From a virus: a stretch of 26,647 nucleotides of DNA. The notes below the pieces were generated by a model that worked only from the letters and a program-made list of their open reading frames with translations, did no database searches and was not told the DNA's origin. Position 1 is the first letter of the stretch; every line of letters starts with the position of its first letter. The translations under genes were made by a program, and so were the position numbers. The stretch is from positions 1-26,647 of IMG/VR virus record IMGVR_UViG_3300007234_000075; one strand, given 5' to 3'. This document shows, piece after piece, positions 5,974 through 15,829 of the stretch.

Positions 5974-8900
5974 CTTAGAGCGTAGTAAGGCATCACGTAT
6001 TCTGTGCCGTTGATCTTGAATTGAGCATAACCCACCAATGATCCCGCAGAGCCCTGTGTGTCCACAAGGAAGTCAATGTTGTAGCCTGTTCTCGCTTCAA
6101 TTCTCAAATCCGAAGATGAGGATTGAGATCTCAATCGAGTGTACCATAAACTCACTCCACCTATCACGTTTTCTAGACTGTTAGAGCTGGTATAAAAACC
6201 ATATGTTTTAGAGGCACTTGCTGTGGCTCCAGTATTCAAATACACACCGTATTCATTGGTAATGCTGGTAGTTCCAGTCATAGAAGCATCCATTGTCATT
6301 GGTTGCCAATGATAACCATACAGACTGCTTATGTTTGCTGTGGAGCCTGAATCCATATATGATATATGACCCACCCTGACACCAAACATATTACTATAAG
6401 TTGTGGTATTATTGGCTCCCTCACTTGGTCTAATAAACACACCTCCGGCCATTGCGTGTACAGCATAGACAGAGTTAGAAGCACTGGCTCCTGTGTTTTT
6501 GATCGTGGTATAGAATGCTTGTTGTGGTCCCGATCCAAATGATCCTGTGCTCCAGTTGTATCCTGCAAGATCCACATCCATAGTGTTGTGCTGTCTTACC
6601 CTGTTACTAGCAGTCACGTTGCCTGCCAGCGTGATCTCTGTCATCGTTGCGTTGGGATAGATATTGCCTGATTGCACATCTGCCGCAGTGTTTACATAAC
6701 TTCTCTGTGATCCCACGTTGGCCGCAAATGCTCCCGAGAATGACATTGTGCCATCTGACACGTTTCCGATGTAGATGTCTCCCGTAGGAGTTGCTCCATT
6801 GATTCTTAATATGTCATTGCTTCGTATAGGTTTAATCACGTTGTCAGCGATTGTGATAGCATCTGTTGAGATATCACCTGTGATTGAAATATTTCCTGTG
6901 CCTGTGATGTCGTTAGAATTTAGATCTAAATTGCCACCCAATTGAGGTGTTGTGTCTTCTACCACATTTTCAAGATAAGTGCCCAAATCTGAAATGTTGC
7001 TTTCTGTTATAGTGATTGTGTTGGAAGCGGAATTGATAGTTTTGTTTGTGAGTGTTTCTGATCCATCCAATGTAGCAAAATCAGCATCTGACAGAGCTGT
7101 GTTGAACTGTGCGATTGTGCCTGTCAGTGTGTTGGATGACAGATTAACAGTTTTGTTGGTCAGTGTATCTGATGTAGATGCTGTGATATATGAACTTAAA
7201 TCTGGTCCTGTGATTGTTAATGTGTCACCGCTCACTGCTGTGGTAATACCTGTGGCTCCAGCGAATTTGAATATCTCACCTAGATCTACACCTGTGCCTG
7301 TTGAGTCATCTCCCACGAATGTGATTGGATTCAATACATTAGATATAGCACTCGCATCGATGGTCAAAGTGTCCCCAACCACTGCGGTTGTAAGTCCATT
7401 AGCACCAGCAATTTTAAATGTTTCACCCGTGTTTAATGTAGCACCTGTGGAATCATCACCCACGATAGTTATTGGTGAATTTGTGATGTAGCCCTGTGAT
7501 GTTACATATGATTGCGTAGCATACGAGCTTAAATCGGGTCCTGTAATAGTTAATGTGTTGCCCGACACTGCTGTTGTAATATTAGTGCTACCTAAAAATT
7601 GAATAGAACCACCATCAGGTATTGCTGTGCCTGTGGAATCATCACCTAATATAGTAAATCCTAACGCACCTGCTCCACTGCCCCAACTTAAATTGCCAGC
7701 ACCATCTGTCTGTAATAATTGTCCAGCACTACCATCGGCATTAGGCCAATAGTTGTTATCTAAAAGAATTTTGCCTGTGCCTTTAGGTTTAATTTGTATA
7801 TTAGCATCTGTTGCACCAGCATCAATTTGGATGTATGCATTGGTTTCACCAGTTGGATAACCTGTAGTTAATTGTAATGCTTGTAGACTAGTTTCTCTAG
7901 ATTTGATATAACCAGTACCTCCCGATTTTTGATAACCTATTGTTACAGTGTTGGAACCAAAATCAATCTGTCCAGATCCTGCCGCAAGTCTAACATTAGC
8001 ATCTCCTTGTATAGTAGTAGAACCACCAGCATTATTATTTGCAATAGTACCTGTATCTCCAGCAATAGAAAATAATTCGTTGTCTCCAAATTTTACTGTG
8101 TTGTGTAGATTAATTTCTCCAGTGCCGTTTGGATCAATAGTTACATCACCGTTGGTAACACTGCTAGTGATTGTATCTATCTCTCCATGGTCATACCACT
8201 GGAGAGTACCGGAACTGTCTGCTGTTTTTAATATTTTTCCTGCTGATGGATAAAGAGTCGGATAAAACTGTCTTGAAGTCGGCCATTTAATATAATCAAT
8301 ATATACATGATTACCGGTGTCCCCATAATCAGTACTATATGGAGCCGGTCTCAGATGAATTCCAGAAGTACTTCCAGCTTTATCCCCTCCAAGTATTATC
8401 TCACTAGAAACATACGATGTACCTGTTTTAGGATACCAACTTTTATGACTAATTTTAGAATGTCCAGTATTACTATCACCGCTACCCGCAGAAGGTCTTC
8501 GATTAGATATTTCAAATCCCTCTCCATCAAATATACCCAATTGTATGGCTGGTTCATCACCTAGTCCCGAACCAATATTACTAACTTTACGGCTAGTAGA
8601 TAATACTATTTTGTTCTTTTCACTGCCCCCACTACCATCTACATCAGATTCTATTTGGAGCAGACCTCCACTGGTTGTTGCCATAACACCACTAGTATTA
8701 AAAGCAAAATTTCCTAATGTTGATCCTGATGGTAAAGTTCCCCAACCTAAATTGCCCGCACCATCTGTAGTTAACACTTGACCGTTGCTACCATCTGCTT
8801 GAGGCCATTTTTGTCCTTCAAATACTAGATTGCCTGTTCCGCTGGCTGTTAATGCTAAATCTCCATTTGTGGAACCATTGCCAATGCTGTTGATGTTTAT

Positions 8901-10988
8901 TAAATTTTGTCCTAAAGCAACAGAAAGTGTATCACCCGACACTGATGTTACTATGTTATCTCCACCTGCTATTTTAAATGTTTCATTTAGATTGACTGCT
9001 GTGCCTGTGCTGTCATCACCCACAAATGTGATTGGTCCCAGTGTAGATGATATTGCAGAACCATCGATAGTTAAAGTGTCACCGCTCATGGCTGTTGTGA
9101 TACCATTTGCACCTGCTACTTTGATAGTTTCATTATCTGAAATTCTTGTGCCTGTGGAATCATCTCCCACAAAAGTTATACCTTGTGCTGTGGCCGAAGC
9201 CCAACTCAATGTGCCTGTTCCATTGGTTATTAATGTTTGTCCTGCTGTGCCATCTGTATTAGGCCAATAGTTGTTATCGATTTTAACTTTACTTGTGCCA
9301 TATGGTATTAATTCAATACCACCACCATCATTAATAGCTGGTGTGCCAGAATATGTACTTCTAATTTGTACAGTTCCACCATTATATGCAGATTTTAATT
9401 GAATAGGTGTATAACCATATGCATCAAGAGATAAATGTAATTCTCCAAATCCAGGTCCTAATATTTTAGCAGTGCCTGTGGTAAGACTTTCTGTTGGAAT
9501 TATTTTTAATCCAGTAGTACCAGTTATAAACTCAAAACCCGGATCACCAAACTGTTTGTCTCTTAAAATAAGTTTTGTATCACCTCGAGTGACATACCAT
9601 GGGGTATTAGATGCACCCGTTTGTTTAAATGTTAATGTTCTATTATCACTATCAAATTCGAATTTTTGACTAGATGATCCTTGTAATTCTATCTTACCCG
9701 TACCACTAGTTCTAAGAGTTAAATTATCATCGCTATTGATAGGACTTATTGTAGTACCAACTATTTGTAAATCACCTGTAGATAATGAGTTAGTGATAGT
9801 TACAGTGTCACCCGATACCGCTGTTGTAATACCCGTGCCACCAGCAAATTTTAATGTATCACCTGTGTTAACAGTTATACCTGTGGAATCATCTCCCACA
9901 AAATTCATATTTGAAATTACTGTAGCAAATGATAGATTACCCGCACCATCTGTTTTTAAAAATTGTCCAGCATCACCATCCGCAGAAGGATATACTAATC
10001 CGTTAAGATTACCGGTAACTGTTAAATCATTAAATGTACTTGTACCTGTTGTTGCTGTAACATTACCTGTTAGATCACCAGTTACGTTGCCGGTTACGTT
10101 GCCAGTTACATTGCCAGTTAAATTACCTGTAACATTTCCAATAACTCCTCCAACAACATCTCCTGTAACATTACCTGTAACATTACCTGTTAAATTACCT
10201 TCAAATGTGTTTGCAACAAACGTTGATGTGCCCACAGTCCACTTGTCTGCCGCTTCATCCCAAATTAATTGTTTGTCTGCTTCTGAACCTCTGTTAATTT
10301 CAATACCACCATTTGCTGATGGTGCACCCGATACATTTGAATTTAGAGTTATGATATTGTCTTCTACATCTAGTGTTGTTGTGTTAAGTGTTGTGGTTGT
10401 GCCTTGTACAGTTAAATCTCCATTTACGATCAAATCATTAAGTGTGCTAGTGCCAGAAGATGCTGTAACATTACCAGTAACGTTACCTGTAATATTAATA
10501 TTTAAATCATTAGTAGCAGTAACATCTCCATCATTGTCAAATGCTAAAATTTTATTTGCTCTATTGGCTTTAGAAGGTATATCCAACGATGCTGTGTCGA
10601 CTGTGGGTTCACCCACTCTTAAAACTTTATTTTTTAAAATGTCTTCTACATCTTGAATGCCTTGTGTAAGTCTGTCTAACTCGTTGTTGATAGTTGCCGC
10701 TAGGAACGCTCCACCCTCAGCAAAATCTATAGCTCTCACGTTGTCTGTGTCTCTGATTAGATACACTCGCGTGCCAGAAGCAGGTGCTGATGTCAGTGTT
10801 ACTGTGCCTGTTCCGCTAGTGCCAGAATCAAATGCAACTGTGTAATCTGTTGTAATAGTTTGTAATGTTGTGCCCACATATACAGCAATAGAATTTGCAT
10901 CCGCTATGTCAAAATTAAACGTAAAAGCAGTTGTGCTGGAATCTGCTGTTAAGTATGTAAGTCTTGGTGTTGCTGTTGAAGTTGTCAT
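5970..10988 (-). CDS. Tail fibre protein, T7 gp17-like N-terminus, repeat-rich
   Basis: A 1672-residue fibre, about three times T7 gp17. Residues 1 to about 120 match the T7 tail-fibre N-terminal domain that anchors the fibre to the tail (LTYLTADSSTTAFTFNFDI, then VYLIRDTDNVRAIDFAEGGAF and LDRLTQGIQDVEDI). Then come NVTG-type tandem repeats (about 166-319), six copies of a roughly 38-residue module starting GDDSTG (near residues 364, 608, 658, 1116, 1178, 1229), several copies of a (W/Y)P-x-ADG-x-AGQ-x-L-x-TDGAGNLSW module, and DTLTNKT-type repeats near 1260-1330. The last 230 residues are non-repetitive and probably form the receptor-binding tip. The middle is visibly more AT-rich than both ends, suggesting module exchange. 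A TATAAATA box ends 10 bases before the ATG and no Shine-Dalgarno is visible, so the message may be nearly leaderless if started there. Host attachment is the expected role. Confidence 0.92.
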   Translation of the reverse strand: MTTSTATPRLTYLTADSSTTAFTFNFDIADANSIAVYVGTTLQTITTDYTVAFDSGTSGTGTVTLTSAPASGTRVYLIRDTDNVRAIDFAEGGAFLAATINNELDRLTQGIQDVEDILKNKVLRVGEPTVDTASLDIPSKANRANKILAFDNDGDVTATNDLNINITGNVTGNVTASSGTSTLNDLIVNGDLTVQGTTTTLNTTTLDVEDNIITLNSNVSGAPSANGGIEINRGSEADKQLIWDEAADKWTVGTSTFVANTFEGNLTGNVTGNVTGDVVGGVIGNVTGNLTGNVTGNVTGNVTGDLTGNVTATTGTSTFNDLTVTGNLNGLVYPSADGDAGQFLKTDGAGNLSFATVISNMNFVGDDSTGITVNTGDTLKFAGGTGITTAVSGDTVTITNSLSTGDLQIVGTTISPINSDDNLTLRTSGTGKIELQGSSSQKFEFDSDNRTLTFKQTGASNTPWYVTRGDTKLILRDKQFGDPGFEFITGTTGLKIIPTESLTTGTAKILGPGFGELHLSLDAYGYTPIQLKSAYNGGTVQIRSTYSGTPAINDGGGIELIPYGTSKVKIDNNYWPNTDGTAGQTLITNGTGTLSWASATAQGITFVGDDSTGTRISDNETIKVAGANGITTAMSGDTLTIDGSAISSTLGPITFVGDDSTGTAVNLNETFKIAGGDNIVTSVSGDTLSVALGQNLININSIGNGSTNGDLALTASGTGNLVFEGQKWPQADGSNGQVLTTDGAGNLGWGTLPSGSTLGNFAFNTSGVMATTSGGLLQIESDVDGSGGSEKNKIVLSTSRKVSNIGSGLGDEPAIQLGIFDGEGFEISNRRPSAGSGDSNTGHSKISHKSWYPKTGTSYVSSEIILGGDKAGSTSGIHLRPAPYSTDYGDTGNHVYIDYIKWPTSRQFYPTLYPSAGKILKTADSSGTLQWYDHGEIDTITSSVTNGDVTIDPNGTGEINLHNTVKFGDNELFSIAGDTGTIANNNAGGSTTIQGDANVRLAAGSGQIDFGSNTVTIGYQKSGGTGYIKSRETSLQALQLTTGYPTGETNAYIQIDAGATDANIQIKPKGTGKILLDNNYWPNADGSAGQLLQTDGAGNLSWGSGAGALGFTILGDDSTGTAIPDGGSIQFLGSTNITTAVSGNTLTITGPDLSSYATQSYVTSQGYITNSPITIVGDDSTGATLNTGETFKIAGANGLTTAVVGDTLTIDASAISNVLNPITFVGDDSTGTGVDLGEIFKFAGATGITTAVSGDTLTITGPDLSSYITASTSDTLTNKTVNLSSNTLTGTIAQFNTALSDADFATLDGSETLTNKTINSASNTITITESNISDLGTYLENVVEDTTPQLGGNLDLNSNDITGTGNISITGDISTDAITIADNVIKPIRSNDILRINGATPTGDIYIGNVSDGTMSFSGAFAANVGSQRSYVNTAADVQSGNIYPNATMTEITLAGNVTASNRVRQHNTMDVDLAGYNWSTGSFGSGPQQAFYTTIKNTGASASNSVYAVHAMAGGVFIRPSEGANNTTTYSNMFGVRVGHISYMDSGSTANISSLYGYHWQPMTMDASMTGTTSITNEYGVYLNTGATASASKTYGFYTSSNSLENVIGGVSLWYTRLRSQSSSSDLRIEARTGYNIDFLVDTQGSAGSLVGYAQFKINGTEYVMPYYALS
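7286..9910 (-). repeat. Six dispersed GDDSTG modules within the tail-fibre gene
   Basis: Six degenerate copies encode F/I-V-G-D-D-S-T-G, a short variable turn, E/D-x-F/I-K-x-A-G, then I-T-T-A-V-S-G-D-T-L-T-I-T. They lie near 9895, 9165, 9013, 7640, 7455 and 7300 in the gene and are separated by other repeat types. This is a protein-level beta-repeat typical of long trimeric fibres; nucleotide identity is partial, so old duplication followed by drift or recombination is likely. Confidence 0.8.
10050..10205 (-). repeat. NVTG tandem repeat block in tail-fibre gene
   Basis: Ten or so successive four-residue units (GNVT, GNLT, GDVV, GDLT and variants) read in the fibre frame. At DNA level the 12-base unit is about GTTACATTGCCA with synonymous changes, so the block could expand or shrink by recombination or slippage and alter shaft length. 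Confidence 0.8.
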
Positions 10989-10998
10989 AATTTTTTAG

Positions 10999-11006
10999 TA
11001 TTTATA
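10999..11006 (-). promoter_or_regulatory. TATAAATA box before the tail-fibre gene
   Basis: TATAAATA on the minus strand in the 18-base gap between the gp16-like stop and the tail-fibre ATG, which starts 10 bases downstream. It matches the T4-type late promoter octamer. Other copies precede the capsid gene, tail tubular A, the first late gene and the terminase cluster. Confidence 0.45.
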
Positions 11007-13946
11007 TTAATCTTTCAAACCTAAATCTTTAATGAAAAAATTATATAATTCTCCATTTACCCTTTCATCTGTGGCTCTTCTTGTTAATCTTCTTTGTGTT
11101 CTGTAATATCTTTGCGGATCAAAATATTCTAAAAATGCATCATAAGTTAATGATCTCCATAATGCTTTTGTCATCCACATATTTGCTAACGGATCGAAAC
11201 CCTGGAATGTTCTTGCAAATCTAGATACTGAAAGTTTGAATATGTCTGCCGCTTCTCTTTCTCTGCCTTTTACTTCTAATAAACCTGCTTCACCCATTTC
11301 TATAACTGCTTTAGTAAAAGATTCAAAATCTTGTATCGTTGGCCCTAAAATATTTCTAAAAAATGAATTCATAGACACTCCAGATCTTGGTGTTTTTTCA
11401 CCATCTTTAAGGGACATAATATTGAATAATTGTTCTCCACCGTTTTGCCAATATAGATCTCCAAGGAACGGAATAATATTAGTGTATTGGAACATTTCTC
11501 TAAGTATAGCCTCATCATCAGTTTTGTAAAATTCTTTACCAGCAACAAATTGTTTTAATTGTACCACAGCATATGTTAATAGTAACATTGGTGCCACTAA
11601 ATGAGCCAAATTTATAGTCGCTTGTACAAATTGTTTGTCTTTTGCTAATTTTCCTATTGTGCCATATTCATTCAATAATAATTTTCTTGAATGTGCCACA
11701 AGGAATGTTTTAAATTGTGTAATTGCTCTAAATGATTGTTCCATAACCGACCCAGGTTTTGAAAAGAATCCAATTGCCGCTCTATCGATAGCCCCAGGTT
11801 TGATAACCATGGTTTCTGACAGATCGTTAATTACAGAAATTAATTTTTGTATTTCTGTACCACCATACATGGCTTTATTGTCTTTCAACCATCGTTGATA
11901 ACCAAATATGTTTAATCTACCGCTAGAATCTAATGCATCATTTCCTGCGGCTAATAGAGATTTATATTCTATTTCATTAAAACCAAATTTTTGAAAAAAT
12001 TGTCTTTGTTCTGGTTTTAATTCTAACCAGCCCTTTTTATTTGCGATCATATCACCAATTTCTCTTTGAATGAATGATGTTGCACCAATGCTCATTGTTC
12101 TGTTCCAAGCATTAAATCCAGTATATTTTAATGTGATATGTGCCATCCCAGCAGAACCTTTCACAAGCCAATCACCCATACGACTGTTACCACCCATTGC
12201 TCCGTGATCGATCATTCTAAATCTATCTTGCAAAGTACCTATGTATACTTCAGCAAAATCTACAAAAGCAGATGCATACAATCTTCTTTCTGCTCTAGTA
12301 CCTTTAAAATCGTGTCCAGTTATTGCTGATATTATTCTACTTTGACTGCCTTGTATTCTAGTGCTGGCCACAGTCCAAAACGATGCCATATCTGCAAGGT
12401 TTGTAATAAATGCACTGCCTAATTTTACAATCTGTGCATTTCTTATAGAGCCCAAAATTGATGACCAAACACTGGTATCAATATTTTCTGAAATCCATGG
12501 GTGTATTAAATGTTCCACATAATCATTTGCAGATTTGGCTAATTTTTTATCTAAAAAACTACCAGTTTTATAGTTTTGAAGATTGAATGTACCACTATAA
12601 TCTAATGGGTCATCAATTAATCTACCATTTTCAACAATATCTTTTAATGTTTTAAAATTGGTTTCAAATTGAGCACCAAAAAATTTAGTTAATCCTAACA
12701 ATCTACCTGACTCATTTACAGATCTATGCACAATTTCTAATAAAGAAGTTTCACCACCTATCAATTTATTCACTTGTAAAAATGCCGCTTCATCACGAAA
12801 TCTTAATGTAGTTGGTAATGTTGCTTGTGCTTTACCTCGTTCTGTAGATGCATACGGCAGGCTAGCCACGGTCTGTTCTTTGTATTGTTTAATAATAACA
12901 TCGGCATCTCTCCAGTCACCTGTTAACATAAATTTGTTGTATATAGATTTGGCTAATTGTTCTCTAACTGTAACATCTTTACCGTGTAAATCACTCATAT
13001 TGTCTGCTAGTAATCTAATAAATGCTTCATCACCTGCGGCTGTTTTTGCATCATAGTCTTGTCTGCCCTTTTGTCGTTGTTCTTCTATCCAACGATCTTG
13101 TAATTTTTTTATTTTCCATTTTTTAAATGTTATTTTAGGTGTGTTATCAAATACTGATGTATTTCTACCTACTGCTTTTGTTTCATAGTATGTGGGCAAA
13201 ATAATACTTTCAGTCCAAGCTCTTGCAACCGCACGTGCTTCTTTACTGCCGCTGACTGGATTTGCTCCTATAGTATTACTGTATTTTTGACCTTTTGGAC
13301 CTTGAATTTGTTTAGCCATATCAAACAATTCCATAATAACAGCATCTTGAAATGTTATATCTATTTCTGTTTCTACACCAGTTATGGGATCGATTTCTTT
13401 TCTTTTGCCCACAATATCTTTACGAGTCCAAACAGAAAACGGATCATCTAATGGAATACCGTATTCTTGAAAAATATCTGATATTTTTTTAGCCAACATT
13501 GCTTGTTTTATTTTAGTATTTGCATCTATAATTCCTTCTAGTGTTTGATGACCAAATGTATCACCACTATTAAAAATTAATGCCTTCCACGCTTTTAAAT
13601 TAAGTTCTGTTCTTGATTTGTTTGGATTGAGTTTTGCTAAGTGTTCTGTATTAGTTTCTAATTCTAGCATTCTCATATTCAATATAACTTTTTTGTTAGC
13701 TTCTTCGGCAAATTTACGATCAGAATTTTCAAAAAAGTCTTCTATTAACGATTGAAAAAATACATCTTTTTCTCTAACAATATCATTGCCTTTAATTAAG
13801 GAATCAAATGATTTTCCTTGTGATTCTAATTCTAATTTTTTTGCTTCAACTGCTTCTCGAAGCTCTGCTACTTCACTTACTTTTAATACAATATTATTTT
13901 CATTTAAGAAATCATTTAACAGTTGAGCACATTTATTAAGAGCCAT
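11007..13946 (-). CDS. Internal virion protein, T7 gp16-like (second part), large core protein
   Basis: A 979-residue protein, largely helical and polar, with hydrophobic stretches near the C-terminal third (for example NLAHLVAPMLLLTYAVVQL). The ATG at 13946 overlaps the upstream stop as TAATG, and AAGGA lies nine bases before it; an in-frame TTG nine bases earlier is less likely. Size, position between the gp15-like protein and tail fibre, and the late RRLTRRATDERVNGEL end fit the C-terminal portion of the large ejection protein of T7-like phages, which enters the cell envelope at infection to help DNA pass. Together with the 627-residue gene upstream it makes about 1600 residues, comparable with or longer than T7 gp16 (about 1320). 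The family link rests on position and general features. Confidence 0.7.
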   Translation of the reverse strand: MALNKCAQLLNDFLNENNIVLKVSEVAELREAVEAKKLELESQGKSFDSLIKGNDIVREKDVFFQSLIEDFFENSDRKFAEEANKKVILNMRMLELETNTEHLAKLNPNKSRTELNLKAWKALIFNSGDTFGHQTLEGIIDANTKIKQAMLAKKISDIFQEYGIPLDDPFSVWTRKDIVGKRKEIDPITGVETEIDITFQDAVIMELFDMAKQIQGPKGQKYSNTIGANPVSGSKEARAVARAWTESIILPTYYETKAVGRNTSVFDNTPKITFKKWKIKKLQDRWIEEQRQKGRQDYDAKTAAGDEAFIRLLADNMSDLHGKDVTVREQLAKSIYNKFMLTGDWRDADVIIKQYKEQTVASLPYASTERGKAQATLPTTLRFRDEAAFLQVNKLIGGETSLLEIVHRSVNESGRLLGLTKFFGAQFETNFKTLKDIVENGRLIDDPLDYSGTFNLQNYKTGSFLDKKLAKSANDYVEHLIHPWISENIDTSVWSSILGSIRNAQIVKLGSAFITNLADMASFWTVASTRIQGSQSRIISAITGHDFKGTRAERRLYASAFVDFAEVYIGTLQDRFRMIDHGAMGGNSRMGDWLVKGSAGMAHITLKYTGFNAWNRTMSIGATSFIQREIGDMIANKKGWLELKPEQRQFFQKFGFNEIEYKSLLAAGNDALDSSGRLNIFGYQRWLKDNKAMYGGTEIQKLISVINDLSETMVIKPGAIDRAAIGFFSKPGSVMEQSFRAITQFKTFLVAHSRKLLLNEYGTIGKLAKDKQFVQATINLAHLVAPMLLLTYAVVQLKQFVAGKEFYKTDDEAILREMFQYTNIIPFLGDLYWQNGGEQLFNIMSLKDGEKTPRSGVSMNSFFRNILGPTIQDFESFTKAVIEMGEAGLLEVKGREREAADIFKLSVSRFARTFQGFDPLANMWMTKALWRSLTYDAFLEYFDPQRYYRTQRRLTRRATDERVNGELYNFFIKDLGLKD

Positions 13947-15829
13947 TATCCGCAATCCTTGTTAGTGTTTAAAGCTGTTTTAATTATATTTTGTTTAGTT
14001 TCAATATTTGTTTCATAATCATTGATTATATTTTCCATTTTTTTCACAAACCCTTTTTGACCATCAGTCAAACCATTATATACTGCTTGATCGATAATGA
14101 CAAATTTTCCAGTCTCTGGATCAATATCAACCCCAAAACCCCGTAAATCTATTGCACCGGCATTTCTTAAATTAACTATTAAATCATTAGCAGTTTTCCT
14201 TTTATTTAAATTTAATGGTTGATCTGGATTTTGTTCTATATCTGCTCGTAATTCTTCTTCTGTTTTTAATCTGCTTTCAATTCCTAAATCTTGATCTATT
14301 TGTTTGTTGTCTGCGGCTTCTATTGCTTTGTCTTGCACTGTGCTTTCTCCTGTGCCCTCTAATATTCGTTCTTCTGGAGTTTTTGAAATAATGTTGCTGG
14401 TTGTTTTTAAATTGTTTGCTGTGCTTCTAGAATCAACTAGATTTTCTGATGGTTGCCCCAATATCTTTAATGCTTCAACGGCTTGTTCTTTTGTTAATAG
14501 TGTTCGTTGTCCTGTTTTGGTATCTACTTTATACATCTTGCCTATATCATTAGCAGGATCAAAACCTTGTTTGTCTGATTTAATTTCAAACTCACCCTCA
14601 TATATAACACCTTCTATTTCTTTAGATTTAAATGCAACGTTGTCATCTAATGTGCCTTCAAAAGGTTTAACAAACATTTTTTTAATGTCCATTAATGTCT
14701 CACCTAATTGCGTGCCTTGTAATGGTTTAATTAAATTACTGTTAACTTTAAATATTTCTTTATCTACCCATCCTTCAATTTCTGATTTTTTTAATTCAAC
14801 AGATCTGCCAGGTTTGTCTGATCTTATTATTCTTATAGATTCTCCATCGTTGATATATTTTGCAATAACAGATAAAACTTTTAAAATACTTTCATTATTA
14901 CCTGCTATAGTTTTAACACCATCGATTGGATGAAAACTAGCAGTTACGTGCTCTTTAGTTCTTATGTTATTAACATCATCATGAATTTGTCCTGTAGTAT
15001 CAATAATTTTCATAGTATCTAATACAAATGGATCTGTGTTTCTTATGCTAACTCCAGTTGTGTTTGCAATATCAATTGCTTCTTTGCTTAATAAGTTTCC
15101 AAACTCATCTGTTATTGTGTATTCTCCTCGTTTTGCTCTTGCCGCAATACCAGGCAAACCCCCAGGTTCTCCTCTGTGCCCCATCAATGAAAAAGCATCT
15201 AAATATCCAGTTACACCTCTTACACCCGAAGCAAGTAAACTTAATCCTGCTCCTGCTCCAGCCGCAAATGCAATATTTGTAGCGAGATCACGTGGAGTGT
15301 ATTCTTCATTTCGTGCCGCATATGCTCCCATAGCAAATGGAGTAAGACCTACTTCTATCAATGCATTGGCACTTGCCGCTCTACGAGCATTGGCCATAAC
15401 CCCTGCTCCTTTAACAGGCATACCTAACGGAATATAGTTTATGGGATCTGTTAATCCACCAATAAATCCACCCAACATATAATATCCTGTTGTTGCGAAT
15501 GTGGTGTTTTCTTTCATCATTTGAAATTCTTTTTTTCTTTCAAATGTGTCTATATAATTGTTTGCGACAGCCATAGTCATACCAGGAAACCAAGCCATAT
15601 CAGGTGTGACTCCAGGCATATTTCTAAATTCATCTTCTGTAAGTTCTTGACCCTCAACATCAATTCTTGCTGTTGCATTTGAAAGAATATCTGATAGATA
15701 ACTCCAACTAGTTTCTTTTAAACCAGAAGAAATACCTGCTCCAATAACTTCTGTTCTTGAATATGGTAATGGTTTGGCTTGTTCGGGTGTTCCAACCTTA
15801 ATATAATCAGGTAATTGCTCAATAGGCAT
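13946..15829 (-). CDS. Internal virion protein, possibly N-terminal half of a split gp16-like protein
   Basis: A 627-residue protein with a Gly/Ala-rich hydrophobic zone at about residues 110-210 (YYMLGGFIGGLTDPINYIPLG, NIAFAAGAGAGLSLLASG) that could insert in or cross a membrane, and a polar, charged second half. I see no lytic-transglycosylase motif (no ES-x-x-x-x-x-A-x-S-x-x-x-A-x-G-L-x-Q type segment), unlike T7 gp16, whose N-terminus has one. The start overlaps the upstream stop, and its stop overlaps the downstream start, both as TAATG, so the three large core genes are translationally linked. An ejection protein acting at cell entry is the likely role, by position and composition. Confidence 0.65.
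   Translation of the reverse strand: MPIEQLPDYIKVGTPEQAKPLPYSRTEVIGAGISSGLKETSWSYLSDILSNATARIDVEGQELTEDEFRNMPGVTPDMAWFPGMTMAVANNYIDTFERKKEFQMMKENTTFATTGYYMLGGFIGGLTDPINYIPLGMPVKGAGVMANARRAASANALIEVGLTPFAMGAYAARNEEYTPRDLATNIAFAAGAGAGLSLLASGVRGVTGYLDAFSLMGHRGEPGGLPGIAARAKRGEYTITDEFGNLLSKEAIDIANTTGVSIRNTDPFVLDTMKIIDTTGQIHDDVNNIRTKEHVTASFHPIDGVKTIAGNNESILKVLSVIAKYINDGESIRIIRSDKPGRSVELKKSEIEGWVDKEIFKVNSNLIKPLQGTQLGETLMDIKKMFVKPFEGTLDDNVAFKSKEIEGVIYEGEFEIKSDKQGFDPANDIGKMYKVDTKTGQRTLLTKEQAVEALKILGQPSENLVDSRSTANNLKTTSNIISKTPEERILEGTGESTVQDKAIEAADNKQIDQDLGIESRLKTEEELRADIEQNPDQPLNLNKRKTANDLIVNLRNAGAIDLRGFGVDIDPETGKFVIIDQAVYNGLTDGQKGFVKKMENIINDYETNIETKQNIIKTALNTNKDCG

Noticed and set aside
9736-10656. 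A 306-residue open frame on the plus strand opposite the tail fibre
   Set aside because: Low-complexity Val/Pro-rich translation, the mirror image of the Thr/Gly/Asn repeats of the fibre; no ribosome site. The same holds for other plus-strand frames at 6979-7491, 8545-8781 and 8830-9270.
14304-14933. A 209-residue plus-strand open frame opposite the 627-residue core protein gene
   Set aside because: Composition typical of antisense translation, no Shine-Dalgarno, and the minus-strand gene is coupled at both ends by TAATG.
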